A stretch of 64,000 bases of DNA from Pseudomonadota bacterium (lineage in GTDB: Bacteria > Pseudomonadota > Alphaproteobacteria > Rhizobiales > Phreatobacteraceae). A program made the translations under genes and the position numbers. This document shows positions 29,098 to 38,353 of this stretch, piece by piece; the first letter of the stretch is position 1; each line of letters starts with the position of its first letter. The DNA is taken from positions 1-64,000 of the forward strand of contig JAIUOO010000010.1 of NCBI GenBank assembly GCA_020161695.1, read 5' to 3'. The notes below the pieces were generated by a model. That model searched no databases and had not been told where the DNA came from. It was given only the letters and a program-made list of their open reading frames with translations.

Positions 29098-31689
29098 TCA
29101 GGCGACCTGGTGCTCGACGTCGCCACGGCGCCCGGCCAGCCAGGATTCAAGCGCTTCTGCTCGCATCGCGGGGGCGAACAGATAGCCCTGGAGCACATGG
29201 CACCGCAGGCCCTGCAGGAAGCGGCGCTGCGCCTCGGTCTCGACGCCCTCGGCGACGACCGTCAGCCCGAGGCTGCGCCCGATGCGCACCACCGCCGAGG
29301 CGACGGCGCGGGCATTCTTGTCGGTGCCGAGATCGCGCATGAAGCTGCGGTCGAGCTTGATCTCCTCGATCGGCAGGGTGGAGATCGAGGCGAGGCTGGA
29401 ATAGCCCGTGCCGAAATCGTCGAGCGACAGGCGCACGCCGAGACACGCCACCTGTTCGATGGTGGCGGCGGTCGAGGGGCAATCGTCCATCATGATGCCT
29501 TCCGTGATCTCCACGGTCAGGGCGCTGGCCGGCAGGCCGACGCCCGACGTCGCCTCGACGATGAGTTCGGGCAGGCGGCGGTTGCGGAAATGCAGCGGCG
29601 ACAGATTGACGGAGACTGTCGGGATTTCGAGGCCGCGGCGACGCCAGTCCGCCATCTGGCGGCAGGCCTCGCGCAGCGCCCATTCGCCGATGGCCTCGAT
29701 CAGTCCGCACTCTTCGGCAACCGCGATGAAGCGCGCCGGCGACACGTCGCCGAAGGCCGGATGCCGCCAGCGGGCGAGGGCCTCGACGCCATGGATGGCA
29801 TCGCTGTCGGCCCCGATCTGCGGCTGGTAGTGCAGTTCCAGCAGGCCGAGCGCGAGGGACTCGCTGAGGGCGGCGCCCATCAGCAGGCGCTCCTGCGCGA
29901 TCCGGTTCATCTCCGGCGAGAAGAAGCGGTGCGTGCCCCGCCCGGCGTTCTTGGCTTCGTACATCGCCGTGTCGGCGTGCTTGAGCAGCGCCTCGCGGTC
30001 GCGGCCATCCTCGGGGAACAGGCTGATGCCGATGCTGGCCGAAACCGGCAGGGCCATGGCGTCGATCTCGATCGGCTGGGCAAGCGCCGCCAGGATGCGG
30101 TCGGCCACCGCCGAGGCGTGGGCCGCTTCGCAATCGTTGAGGATGACAACGAACTCGTCGCCGCCGAGCCGGCTGACAATGTCGCCGGCGCGCAGCTGCT
30201 TCTGCAGCCGCCGGGCGATCTCGACGAGCAGCGCGTCGCCGGCCGAGTGCCCGAGCGTGTCGTTGACGTCCTTGAAATTGTCGACGTCGAGGAAGAGCAC
30301 CGCCATCCGCCGGTTCTCGTTGGCGGCGCGCGCGATGCAATCGTCGATCTCACCGCCGAGCCGGGTGCGATTCGGCAGGCCGGTCAGCGTGTCGAAATAG
30401 GCGAGCTGCGCGATATGGGCCTTTTCCTCGTGGCGCTCGATGGCCAGTGCGCAGAGGTGGACGCAGGCCTCCACGAGACGCTCGTGCCAGACGCTCGGCC
30501 CCCGCTTCTCCCGGAAGTAGAAGGCGAATGTGCCGGCAACGCGGCCGTCCTTCAGCTTGATCGGCGTCGACCAGCAGGCGGCGAGGCCGAGCGGCAGGGC
30601 AAGCTCCTTGTAGGGCGCCCAGAGGGGATCGGTGGCGATATCCTCGACCACGACGGGCTCGCCGCGCCAGGCGGCGGTGCCGCAGGAGCCGGTCTCCGGC
30701 CCGATGGGCAGGCCTTCGAGCGCCTGCGAATAGTGTTCGGGCAGGCTCGGCGAGGCGAGGGGGTGGATGATGCCCTCGCGGTCGACGCGCAGCACCGAGC
30801 ACATGACGCCCGGCGCGATGGCCTCGACCTGCTGGCAGATCAGCGTCGCGATCTCGGGGAGGGTCTGATCCTTGGCGACCGCTTCCAGAACGGTCTGCTG
30901 CAGGACCTGCGTCTGGCGCGTCTCCGTGACATTGGCGATCACCGACACGGCGTGGCGGAACACGCCGTTGGCGTCGAAGACCGGGTTGACCGTGACGGAG
31001 ATCCAGATCTCGCGGCCGTCCTTGCCGTAGCTGATCGTCTCCAGCGTCATGCCGTGCTGGTTCCGGGCGACCCGGTTCAGCTGCCTCACGACCTCGGGAT
31101 CGCTATGGCGGCCGGCGAGGAGTGCCACGGGAACGCGGCCCATCACCTCGTCGCGCTGATAGCCGAAGAGCTGCGTGAAGGCGGCATTGCAATAGACGAT
31201 CTGCTGGTGCCCGTCGGTGATGACCACCGCCCGGTCGGTTTCGTTGGCGACCAGCGACAGGAGGTAGAGATCCTCGCGGCGGCGGACCTCGTCGGTCATG
31301 TCCTTGACGAAGGCGGCATAGTGGACCTCGCCGCCGGCCTGGATGCGCGACAGCGACAGCGAGCCGACGCGCCTGGTGCCGTCCGGGCGGTCGATCGGCA
31401 CCTCGACGATCGTGCCGACCAGCTTGTCCGAGGCGCCGCCGCGATTGGCGTTGACGTAGCCGTCATGGTGCGGCCGGACCGCCTCCGGCACCAGCATGCG
31501 GACGTTCTGGCCGAGAACCTCGCTCCGGTCGCGGCCCCACAGCCGCTCGGCGGCGGCATTGAAGAAGGAGACCTCGTTGCGTCCGTCGATGATCACCACG
31601 GCGTCGATCGACTGCTCGAGCGCCGCGATCAGGACGCCATCGACCTGGCGGCCTGTGCGGTCTTGGCTGACTGAATGCTCGTCCCGCAT
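29098..31689 (-). CDS. PAS-PAS-GAF-GGDEF-EAL cyclic-di-GMP turnover protein
   Basis: An 863-residue cytoplasmic multidomain protein with no membrane helix. Order: PAS (about 20-135, VVIIDGRNEVSFFNAAAERLWG), PAS (about 145-265, NAAFTQLFGYQRDEVMG), GAF (about 280-415), GGDEF (about 430-590, with intact SRLGGDEF) and EAL (about 610-855, with GVEALARWRHP and DDFGTGYSSL). Both catalytic motifs look intact, so it may make and break cyclic-di-GMP. The ATG at 31689 has GGAAGG upstream and is preferred to a TTG at 31710. Confidence 0.93.
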   Translation of the reverse strand: MRDEHSVSQDRTGRQVDGVLIAALEQSIDAVVIIDGRNEVSFFNAAAERLWGRDRSEVLGQNVRMLVPEAVRPHHDGYVNANRGGASDKLVGTIVEVPIDRPDGTRRVGSLSLSRIQAGGEVHYAAFVKDMTDEVRRREDLYLLSLVANETDRAVVITDGHQQIVYCNAAFTQLFGYQRDEVMGRVPVALLAGRHSDPEVVRQLNRVARNQHGMTLETISYGKDGREIWISVTVNPVFDANGVFRHAVSVIANVTETRQTQVLQQTVLEAVAKDQTLPEIATLICQQVEAIAPGVMCSVLRVDREGIIHPLASPSLPEHYSQALEGLPIGPETGSCGTAAWRGEPVVVEDIATDPLWAPYKELALPLGLAACWSTPIKLKDGRVAGTFAFYFREKRGPSVWHERLVEACVHLCALAIERHEEKAHIAQLAYFDTLTGLPNRTRLGGEIDDCIARAANENRRMAVLFLDVDNFKDVNDTLGHSAGDALLVEIARRLQKQLRAGDIVSRLGGDEFVVILNDCEAAHASAVADRILAALAQPIEIDAMALPVSASIGISLFPEDGRDREALLKHADTAMYEAKNAGRGTHRFFSPEMNRIAQERLLMGAALSESLALGLLELHYQPQIGADSDAIHGVEALARWRHPAFGDVSPARFIAVAEECGLIEAIGEWALREACRQMADWRRRGLEIPTVSVNLSPLHFRNRRLPELIVEATSGVGLPASALTVEITEGIMMDDCPSTAATIEQVACLGVRLSLDDFGTGYSSLASISTLPIEEIKLDRSFMRDLGTDKNARAVASAVVRIGRSLGLTVVAEGVETEAQRRFLQGLRCHVLQGYLFAPAMRAEALESWLAGRRGDVEHQVA

Positions 31690-31997
31690 CAGCGACCTTC
31701 CACGCGACAATCGGCGGTTGCAAACGGCACTATGACACCGCGGTCGTAAATTTTTTCGACAACCCGGATCGATCCGCGCGCCCGTTTCAGCCCGGTGGCG
31801 GCAGGGTCAGCAACTGCTCAAGACGCTCGGGAGAATTCGCTACAGTTCCGGGTGTACCGGCTCCCTCGCGCGTCGTGTCCCGGCGGGCCGGAACGGCTGG
31901 CGCTTCACCATAGGCGCAGCATTTTCTTGCCCGGCGCGGCCGCTGCCCCTACCTCTCGGCCTGCCGCCGCCCGCGCGCGGGTTCAGGACCCATTGCC

Positions 31998-33323
31998 GTG
32001 CCGACCGATCGAACGCTGCCGCAAGCCTTCGCCGTTCCGCCGCTGGCCGGCCTGGACGGTCTCCTGCGCGCACTCCGCTCGGCGCTGTTCGTGGCGATCT
32101 GGTGCCTCGTCTGGATCGGGCTCGAAGCCTTCGGCAACCTGTCCAGCAACGACCTGCTTGCGCTGACCACCGGCAACGACTTCTGGACCTACGTGCTGTT
32201 CGGCCTTGCGGCGGCCCTCGTCGCGGCCGGCGCCTATGCCCGCCGGCGTGCCTTCTGGACGGTCTTCCTCGATCCGGTGCTCATCGTCCTTCTCGGCTAT
32301 ATCGCGCTCAACGTCCTCGTCTCCGTCGATTTCTCCGCCTCGCTCCGGCGGTTCGTCCTGTCATGCGCCGTGCTGGTGGTCGCCGCACTCGTCTGCCTGT
32401 TGCCGCGCGACCGGGACGATTTCGCCAGGCTGATCGTGGGCACCGCGCTGTTCGTGGTCGTCCTGTCCTATGTCGGCGTCCTTCTCGTTCCTGAACTGAC
32501 CGTCCATCAGGCGACGGATCTGGTCGAGCAGCGCCTCGCCGGCGACTGGCGCGGCGTGTTCGGCCACAAGAACATTGCCGGAGGCGTGTTCTCGTCGATG
32601 GTGTTCATCGGCATTTTCGGAATACGCGCGGGCTTGCCGGTCGCGGGCGGGCTGCTCGCGATCCTGTCGCTGGTCTTCGTGGTCATGACCGGCGCGAAGA
32701 GCTCCATCATCATCATCGCGGCGGTGCTGCTGCTCAGCGGGCTTGCCAGTTGCATCCGTTCGGCCTTCCTGCGCGCGGTCATCGTCTATTCGCCGCTCGT
32801 CGGCCTGCTCACCATCGGCGTCGGCTCCGTGCTCAGTCCGGCGGTCAGCGCCATGGTCGCGGCGCTGCCGGTCGATGCCTCGTTCACCGGCCGGGCCGAC
32901 GTCTGGGCCTTCGCGCTGGAGAAGTTCGCGGAGCGGCCGTGGACGGGCTTCGGCTTCCAGTCGTTCTGGACGCTGGAGAGCACCCGGTTCGGCGTCGAGG
33001 ACAGCGAGCAATGGGCGGGCAGCGCGGCCAACGGCCATAACAGCTTTCTCGATACCGCACTGAACCTCGGCCTGATCGGCCTCGTCCTCACCGTTGCCTA
33101 TGTGGTGATCCAGCCGTTTCGCGACGACGCGCAGGCGCGGCGCATCAGTGCCGACCCGGCAACGCGGACGCTCTGGCTGCAGCTCTGGATGTTCGGCATC
33201 TATCTCGGCTGCATGGAGAGCTTCTTCTTCCTGCGCGCCGATCCGATCTGGTTCACGCTGCTGGTGGCGATCACCGGCATGCGCCTGACGGCCCGCTTGC
33301 CGATGAGCCCCGCCTCGCCATGA
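31998..33323 (+). CDS. O-antigen ligase/polymerase family membrane protein (Wzy/WaaL-like)
   Basis: A 441-residue protein with about 10-11 transmembrane helices. The large periplasmic loop has WRGVFGHKNIAGGVFSSMVF and, later, GFGFQSFW and NGHNSFLDTALNLGLIGLV, the motifs shared by O-antigen ligases and exopolysaccharide polymerases. It would join or polymerise undecaprenyl-linked glycans at the outer face of the inner membrane. The start is a GTG at 31998. No glycosyltransferase genes are adjacent, so its glycan is unknown. Confidence 0.87.
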   Translation: MPTDRTLPQAFAVPPLAGLDGLLRALRSALFVAIWCLVWIGLEAFGNLSSNDLLALTTGNDFWTYVLFGLAAALVAAGAYARRRAFWTVFLDPVLIVLLGYIALNVLVSVDFSASLRRFVLSCAVLVVAALVCLLPRDRDDFARLIVGTALFVVVLSYVGVLLVPELTVHQATDLVEQRLAGDWRGVFGHKNIAGGVFSSMVFIGIFGIRAGLPVAGGLLAILSLVFVVMTGAKSSIIIIAAVLLLSGLASCIRSAFLRAVIVYSPLVGLLTIGVGSVLSPAVSAMVAALPVDASFTGRADVWAFALEKFAERPWTGFGFQSFWTLESTRFGVEDSEQWAGSAANGHNSFLDTALNLGLIGLVLTVAYVVIQPFRDDAQARRISADPATRTLWLQLWMFGIYLGCMESFFFLRADPIWFTLLVAITGMRLTARLPMSPASP

Positions 33324-33379
33324 TGGCCGCCCGCGCGCCGTGACCGGCGCCGAGGAAACGGATTCAAAGGGAGCGGTTC

Positions 33380-33868
33380 ATGACGGCGAGCGAAACCATG
33401 CCGACGGTCGGCCTCGGATTTCGATGGGAGGATACTCCCGTCGGCTTCCGCTTCAGGACCATCGGCCGCACGGTGACGGACGCCGACATCACCGCCTTCG
33501 TCGGTGTCACCGGCATGGTCGAGGTGCTGTTCACCAACCTCGACTATATCGAGAAGGAATCGCTGTTCGCCGGCAAGCGCCTGGCGCCGGGCGCGCTGGT
33601 CTATTGCTTTGCCGAAGGGCTGCTCATGCAGTCCGCCGTGCAGGGCGTCGGCCTGTCCTTCCTCGGCATGGACCTGAAGGTGGAGGCGCCGACCTTTGCC
33701 GGCGACACGATCCATGTCGAATGCGAGGTGGTGGAATCGCGCGCCACCAGCAAGCCCGGGCGGGGCATGGTGAAGACCGTCAACCGCATCGTGAACCAGC
33801 GCGGCGAGACCGTGATGACCTATTCGCCGGCGCGGCTGGTCAAGGGACGGGACTATCGGCGGGGATAG
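33380..33868 (+). CDS. MaoC-like hot-dog fold dehydratase
   Basis: A 162-residue single hot-dog domain protein. It has the MaoC pattern GRTVTDADITAFVGVTG near residues 30-46, where the usual hydratase D-x4-H is incomplete (no His follows), and LAPGALVYCFAEGLL with FLGMDLKVEAPTFAGDTIHVECEV. Relatives are enoyl-CoA hydratases or mesaconyl-type dehydratases, but the missing His leaves activity uncertain. It lies between the membrane protein and tRNA-Ala. Confidence 0.8.
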   Translation: MTASETMPTVGLGFRWEDTPVGFRFRTIGRTVTDADITAFVGVTGMVEVLFTNLDYIEKESLFAGKRLAPGALVYCFAEGLLMQSAVQGVGLSFLGMDLKVEAPTFAGDTIHVECEVVESRATSKPGRGMVKTVNRIVNQRGETVMTYSPARLVKGRDYRRG

Positions 33869-33927
33869 GGCTGCAAGGCATCATGCCTGCATCCGCCGGT
33901 TTGCGGCCGGAGGGCACGCGCTTTGTC

Positions 33928-33956
33928 TTGACCGCTGCCGGGGGACGCCCTAAAAG
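33928..33956 (+). promoter_or_regulatory. promoter of tRNA-Ala
   Basis: TTGACC at 33928-33933, a 17-base GC-rich spacer and TAAAAG at 33951-33956 sit 14 bases before the first tRNA base, the right place for a sigma-70 promoter of a tRNA gene. The -35 matches 5 of 6 positions. Confidence 0.7.
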
Positions 33957-33970
33957 GCGCGCTCGCGGGC

Positions 33971-34046
33971 GGGGCTGTAGCTCAGATGGGAGAGCGCTGC
34001 AATCGCACTGCAGAGGTCGGGGGTTCGAATCCCCCTAGCTCCACCA
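33971..34046 (+). tRNA. tRNA-Ala (anticodon CGC)
   Basis: A complete 76-base cloverleaf with encoded CCA. The acceptor stem GGGGCTG/TAGCTCC has the G3-U70 wobble pair that identifies alanine tRNAs. The D arm is GCTC...GAGC, the anticodon stem CTGCA/TGCAG with loop ATCGCAC (anticodon CGC at 34004-34006, T33 and A37 in place), and the T arm GGGGG-TTCGAAT-CCCCC. It reads GCG codons, which are common in this GC-rich genome. Confidence 0.97.
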
Positions 34047-34384
34047 GCCCGCACTCTTGAGATCGACCCACGATTTCAAGACTCCTTCCCGAATCGGAAA
34101 TCCCTTCCAGAGCTGTGGCCGCGCCAGAAGCGCGGCTCGCGGCATTGCGTCGATCCTCGCACCCGAGAACGGCGCAGTGTTCGGGGTGGCGGCCGGCCCT
34201 CTGGCACGAGACCTGTCGCTTTCCTCCGGATGCCGGCCTTTGGGCGAGGTCTGGTGATGGGAAGACCGGCAGGATGCGATATCGCTTGCGGCATCAGGGT
34301 GGCGTATGGCCTGAATGATGGCCGTCGATGATCGGCCGCCCCGACAGGCGGGCGATGGACGACCGAAGCGGAGAGCCTTGTCCG
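34047..34384. other. gap after tRNA-Ala
   Basis: This 338-base stretch has no convincing gene. It contains one small hairpin, GCCGCGC CAGAA GCGCGGC (34118-34136), without a T-tract. I found no integrase gene or second copy of the tRNA 3' end in the window, so no island insertion at this tRNA can be shown. The promoter of the two-component pair should lie near its end. Confidence 0.5.
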
Positions 34385-35908
34385 ATGACGCCGATCCGCC
34401 GCCGCATCCTGGTCGGCCTGAGCGCGGTCCTGCTTCTGGCCGCGCTGGACGCGGGCATCGTGATGAAGGCGCGGCAGGACATCGTCGCGGCGGTGTCGGC
34501 GCAGGGCGCCGCGCTCCAGCGTCTCGTTTCCCAGAGGGTCGACCAGCACGACGCGCACCTGACCAGCGTGTCGGCGCTGGCCAACGCGTCCGATCCGCCG
34601 CCAGCCGAGGCGTTGCAGCAGGTCATCGCCAGCATCACGCGCTTCTACCCGCGGATCGTCGCCATCGACGTGCTCGACCTGACCAGACAACCGCCAGCGG
34701 CTTTGCTCGGTACGGCCGTCCCGGCCGAGGTTGCGGCCGTGCATGGGCGGCTGGCCGACATGCCTTTCCTGCTCGTGCCGAGGGAGCAGGGCGGCGTCCT
34801 GCACATCCTGAAGCGGTCCCCGACGGACGGGCCGGCGCGGCTGGCCATCATGATGTCCATCGATCTGGCGCGGCTGATCGCGTCCGACGACGCTCTCGCC
34901 CCGACCACGCGCGTCAGCCTGCTGCTCGACGGTCAGACGCTGTTCAGCGAGGGCCCCGATGCCGGCCAGCGCGTGCTGTTCGACCAGCCGCTGGCAAGCA
35001 GCACCCAGCCCCTGCGCCTCGTGCTGGCGGCCGAGACCCTGCCCGTTATCCCCTGGGGCTGGCTGCTTCTGGCGACGGCCCTCGTCGCGCTCGGAGCGCT
35101 GGCGGTGGAGCGGCTGCTCGACGCGCGGAGCGCTGCCCGCGAAGCCGGCCTTCGCGCGCTGGTCGCCTCGCATGATGCGAAGCTCGCCCATGCCAGCCGC
35201 GTCAACGCCATGGGGGAACTGGCCTCCGGGATCGCGCACGAACTGACCCAGCCGCTGACCGCGATCCTCAGCCACAGCCAGGCCGGCCAGCGCCTCGCGA
35301 AACGGCCCGAGATCGACCGCGAGGCCATAGCCACCGCCTTCGACGCCACGACCCGCAACGCCAAGCGCGCGGGCGATATTCTGGGGCGGCTCAGGTCATG
35401 GCTCACCAAGGGCCAACCGACCATCGAACAGGTCGATCTGGCGGCGGTGGTTGCGGACGTCGTGCAGCTGCTCGACGCCGAGGCAGCGCACGCGGGCATC
35501 GCGATCAGCGTCGCGCCGCCACCGCATGAGCCGCTGGTGATGGCCGACCGCGTCCATATGGAACAGGTGGTCTTCAACCTGGTCCGCAACGCCATGGATG
35601 CCCTGCGGGATCGCGGCGCCGGCCGGGCCATCGACATCCGCTGGGGCGACGAGGCCGGGCGCGTCGTGCTCGACATCGTCGACAACGGGCCGGGCTTCAC
35701 GACAGAGGCCCTCGGCCGCGTGTTCGAGCCGTTCTTCACCACCCGCGCGGAGGGCATGGGCCTCGGCCTGTCGCTCTGCACCACGCTGGTGGAGCGCTAT
35801 GGCGGAACGCTCGGCGCCGGCAACGGTCCTGCCTGCGGTGCCGTCCTGCACATACGGATGCCGCGCGCGCGATCGGGCAGGCAGGTTGGCCGGGTGGCGG
35901 CCGAATGA
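34385..35908 (+). CDS. membrane sensor histidine kinase
   Basis: A 507-residue kinase. TM1 at about 7-26, a periplasmic sensing region of about 190 residues, TM2 at about 222-243, then a dimerisation domain with the phospho-histidine in GELASGIAHELTQPLTAILSH (the NtrB/FixL/DctB type) and an ATPase domain with NLVRNAMDALRD, DNGPGFT and GMGLGLSLC. The periplasmic part is not a family I recognise. The ATG at 34385 has a GGAGAG site; an upstream ATG at 34328 is possible. It overlaps the regulator gene by four bases. Confidence 0.92.
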   Translation: MTPIRRRILVGLSAVLLLAALDAGIVMKARQDIVAAVSAQGAALQRLVSQRVDQHDAHLTSVSALANASDPPPAEALQQVIASITRFYPRIVAIDVLDLTRQPPAALLGTAVPAEVAAVHGRLADMPFLLVPREQGGVLHILKRSPTDGPARLAIMMSIDLARLIASDDALAPTTRVSLLLDGQTLFSEGPDAGQRVLFDQPLASSTQPLRLVLAAETLPVIPWGWLLLATALVALGALAVERLLDARSAAREAGLRALVASHDAKLAHASRVNAMGELASGIAHELTQPLTAILSHSQAGQRLAKRPEIDREAIATAFDATTRNAKRAGDILGRLRSWLTKGQPTIEQVDLAAVVADVVQLLDAEAAHAGIAISVAPPPHEPLVMADRVHMEQVVFNLVRNAMDALRDRGAGRAIDIRWGDEAGRVVLDIVDNGPGFTTEALGRVFEPFFTTRAEGMGLGLSLCTTLVERYGGTLGAGNGPACGAVLHIRMPRARSGRQVGRVAAE

Positions 35909-36525
35909 ACCGGGCAGGGATTGTCCATCTGGTCGATGACGACCTGGAGGTGCGCGACGGGCTGAGCTTCCTGATGCGCACCGTCGGGCTCACGGTGCAT
36001 TCCTATGCCGACGGGCTCGCCTTCCTCGAGGCGCTGCCGGGCCTTCCCGAGGGCTGCATTCTCATCGACATCCGCATGCCCCACGTCACGGGCCTCCGCC
36101 TGCAGGAGCGCCTGACCGCGGCCGGCTGCGACTGGCCGGTGATCGTCATCACCGGGCACGGCGACGTCGAAGCCTGCCGCCGCGCGTTCCGGGCGGGCGC
36201 GGTGGATTTCCTGACCAAGCCGATCGACGAGCAGGTGCTGATCGACGCCGTGCAGGGCGCGCTGTCGGTGCTCGCGGACCGCGTCGCCTCGCGCAGCGAA
36301 GGCACCCGCGCCGCAAGGCTGATCGAGCGCCTGTCGTCGCGCGAACTGGAGATCCTCGCTCTTATCACCGATGGCCTTGCCACCAAGGAGATCGCGCGGA
36401 AGCTGGCGCTCTCGCCGCGCACCGTCGATACCCACCGGGCCCATATCGCCGACAAGCTGGGCACCACATCCGTGGCCGACATGGTGCGGCTGCGCCTGAG
36501 CGCGCGCGACCCCGGCCATCGGTAG
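35905..36525 (+). CDS. FixJ-type response regulator
   Basis: A 206-residue protein with a complete receiver domain (acidic D11-D13, phospho-acceptor D55 in CILIDIRMP, Lys near 107 in FLTKPID) and a LuxR-type helix-turn-helix (LSSRELEILALITDGLATKEIARKLALSPRTVDTH, about 142-176). It is the partner of the kinase encoded just before. A perfect 18-base palindrome overlaps its stop codon and may be its binding site for the next gene. Confidence 0.93.
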   Translation: MNRAGIVHLVDDDLEVRDGLSFLMRTVGLTVHSYADGLAFLEALPGLPEGCILIDIRMPHVTGLRLQERLTAAGCDWPVIVITGHGDVEACRRAFRAGAVDFLTKPIDEQVLIDAVQGALSVLADRVASRSEGTRAARLIERLSSRELEILALITDGLATKEIARKLALSPRTVDTHRAHIADKLGTTSVADMVRLRLSARDPGHR

Positions 36526-36535
36526 CGCTACCGAT
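36518..36535. promoter_or_regulatory. 18-base perfect palindrome, possible regulator site
   Basis: ATCGGTAGCGCTACCGAT (36518-36535) is fully self-complementary and spans the last codons and stop of the response regulator gene, 98 bases upstream of the heme-binding-like gene. A spacer-free palindrome does not make a good terminator hairpin and no T-tract follows. Its place directly after a LuxR-type regulator fits an operator for the downstream gene. Confidence 0.45.
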
Positions 36536-36632
36536 CCCGGCCAGCGGCCGAGCGGATACTGCGCAACCGGCATTTGCTGCATCACTGACGGCGCTGCGGG
36601 CCGCCCATGGCCCCGCGACCCGGAGATTTCAA

Positions 36633-37121
36633 ATGTCGAAGATGACCCTTGCCGCAGCCTGCCTCGTCCTCGCCGGAACCGCCGCCGCCGGCGCGCAGGT
36701 CCTGCAGGAGCGCAACATCTCCTCCGCCCTCGCCGTGGAACTGGCCCAGGCGACCGTGGCGGCCTGCGCCGCCAAGAATTTCGCCGTGACCGCGACCGTC
36801 GTCGACCGCGCCGGCATCGTCCGCGCCATGGTCCGCGCCGACCGCGCCGGCCCGCACACGATCGATGCGAGCCGCGCCAAGGCCTTCACCTCCGCTTCCG
36901 CCCGCGGCAACACGTCGGCCATGGCCGAGACCGCCGCCAACAATGCCGGCGCGCGCAACCTCGTGCATATTCAGGGCTTCCTCCTGCTCGGCGGCGGCGT
37001 GCCGGTTCGCGCCGGTGAAGAGGTCATCGGCGCGGTCGGCGTCGGCGGCGCGCCGGGCGGCCACCTCGACGAGGAATGCGCCAATGCCGGCCTCCAGGCG
37101 ATCGCCGCGAAGCTGCGCTGA
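36633..37121 (+). CDS. exported heme-binding-like protein (GlcG/HbpS, DUF336)
   Basis: A 162-residue protein with a short signal peptide (MSKMTLAAACLVLAGTAAAGAQ). The mature part matches the GlcG/HbpS fold: AVELAQATVAACAAKNFAVTATVVDRAGIVRAMVRADRAG, then AKAFTSASARGNTS and GGGVPVRAGEEVIGAVGVGGAPGGHLDEECANAGL. HbpS binds heme and signals to a two-component system in Streptomyces; here too a two-component pair lies directly upstream. The ligand is not proven. Confidence 0.85.
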   Translation: MSKMTLAAACLVLAGTAAAGAQVLQERNISSALAVELAQATVAACAAKNFAVTATVVDRAGIVRAMVRADRAGPHTIDASRAKAFTSASARGNTSAMAETAANNAGARNLVHIQGFLLLGGGVPVRAGEEVIGAVGVGGAPGGHLDEECANAGLQAIAAKLR

Positions 37122-37185
37122 CCCGAGGCGTTCCGAGAACCGTCGGGGAGCGCAAGCCCCCCGACGCCCACGGCAGGAGCCCGTC

Positions 37186-37863
37186 ATGAAGCGATCCGTC
37201 TCCACCCTGCTGGCCCTGCTCGCCCTTGCCGTCGCGCCGGCGGGCCTGCGCGCCCAGACCGCGCCTTCGGCGGCGGAGGTTGCCGACTATCGCGGGCTTC
37301 ACGCCGCGGCCCAGCGCGGCGATGCCGCCGAGATCGGCCGCCTGCTCGCCGGCCGCGCCGATCCCAATGCCCGCGACCGCCACGGCCGCACGCCGCTCCA
37401 TGTCGCAGCCCATGCCGGGCACCGCGACGCGATGCGCGCCCTCGTTCGCGGCGGCGGCGATCCGCGCGCCCTCGACAGCCAGCGCTATGACGCGATCACC
37501 ATCGCGGCGGTGCGCGACGATCTCGCCACCATGCGCGTCGCGCTGGAGATCGGCGGCGATCCCCGTGCGGTGACCAGCCCCTATCTCGGCACGGCGCTGA
37601 TCGCCGCGGCGCATCTCGGCCATGCCGAGGTCGTCAAGGCGCTGATCGATGCCGGCGCGCCGCTCGATCACGTCAACAATCTCGGCTGGACCGCGCTGAT
37701 CGAGGCGGTGATCCTCGGCGACGGCGGCACCCGTCACATCAGGACGGTCGCCCACCTCGTCCGCGCCGGCGCCCGCCGCGACATAGCGGACCGCGCCGGC
37801 GTGACGCCGATCGACCATGCGCGCCGCCGCGCCTATTCGGAAATCGTCGCGCTGCTGGAGTGA
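37186..37863 (+). CDS. exported ankyrin-repeat protein
   Basis: A 225-residue protein with a signal peptide (VSTLLALLALAVAPAGLRAQ, cleavage near residue 24) and about five ankyrin repeats, clearest in ADPNARDRHGRTPLHVAAHAGHRDAMRALVRGGGDP and NNLGWTALIEAV. It should be a periplasmic protein-binding scaffold. The ATG at 37186 follows a GGAG site. It is 64 bases after the heme-binding-like gene and may be in the same operon. Confidence 0.85.
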   Translation: MKRSVSTLLALLALAVAPAGLRAQTAPSAAEVADYRGLHAAAQRGDAAEIGRLLAGRADPNARDRHGRTPLHVAAHAGHRDAMRALVRGGGDPRALDSQRYDAITIAAVRDDLATMRVALEIGGDPRAVTSPYLGTALIAAAHLGHAEVVKALIDAGAPLDHVNNLGWTALIEAVILGDGGTRHIRTVAHLVRAGARRDIADRAGVTPIDHARRRAYSEIVALLE

Positions 37864-37897
37864 GGCAGGCGGGCGGTAGGCGCTGCCTGCCGCCGGT

Positions 37898-38131
37898 TCG
37901 GTGGATCGTCGCGAGAAACGCCTTGAGGCGGGGGCTCGGCTGGTCGCGGAAGAATGTCTCGGGGTCGGCCTCGCAATCGACCTTGCCGCTCTCCATGAGC
38001 ACGACGCGGTTCGACACCTGCCGGGCGAAAGCCATCTCGTGGGTGACGACCACCATGGTCATGCCGGTCTTCGCGAGATCGGCGATGACGCCGAGCACCT
38101 CGCCGGTCGTTTCCGGGTCGAGCGCGCTGGT
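37898..38131 (-). pseudogene. remnant of a polar amino acid ABC transporter ATPase
   Basis: About 78 codons on the minus strand (TSALDPETTGEVL... to FLATIHR) match the C-terminal third of a GlnQ/HisP-type ATPase: D-loop SALDPE, switch His in VVVTHEMAFARQVSNRVV and the FFRDQPSPRLKAFL tail. The P-loop, signature motif and Walker B are absent, and sequence before and after the match is unrelated. No permease or binding-protein gene is near. This looks like what is left after a deletion or rearrangement just upstream of the unusual biosynthetic locus. Confidence 0.8.
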
Positions 38132-38353
38132 CCGCCGGCCGTGTGCCGGCCGGCATTCCCGGCGGAATCTCCCTCGGATTCGTCGCGCCCGCGCCATGAT
38201 GGCCGGCGGCCTCCTTTCGGCCGGCGCAGCTATCCTTAAGAGGCAGTTCTAATCCCTCTGCGCTCTGGCTGCCGTACTCCGAATGGCGGCAGGCTGATCC
38301 ACCGGCCTAGTCCGGGCGGCCTGGGCGACGACCGCGGAACCCCGGAGGATGCA

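Noticed and set aside
29110-31674. 854-codon plus-strand frame
   Set aside because: Antisense to the GGDEF-EAL gene, whose motifs are clear.
33971-34384. tRNA-Ala as an integration site for a genomic island
   Set aside because: No integrase gene and no repeat of the tRNA 3' end were seen in the window.
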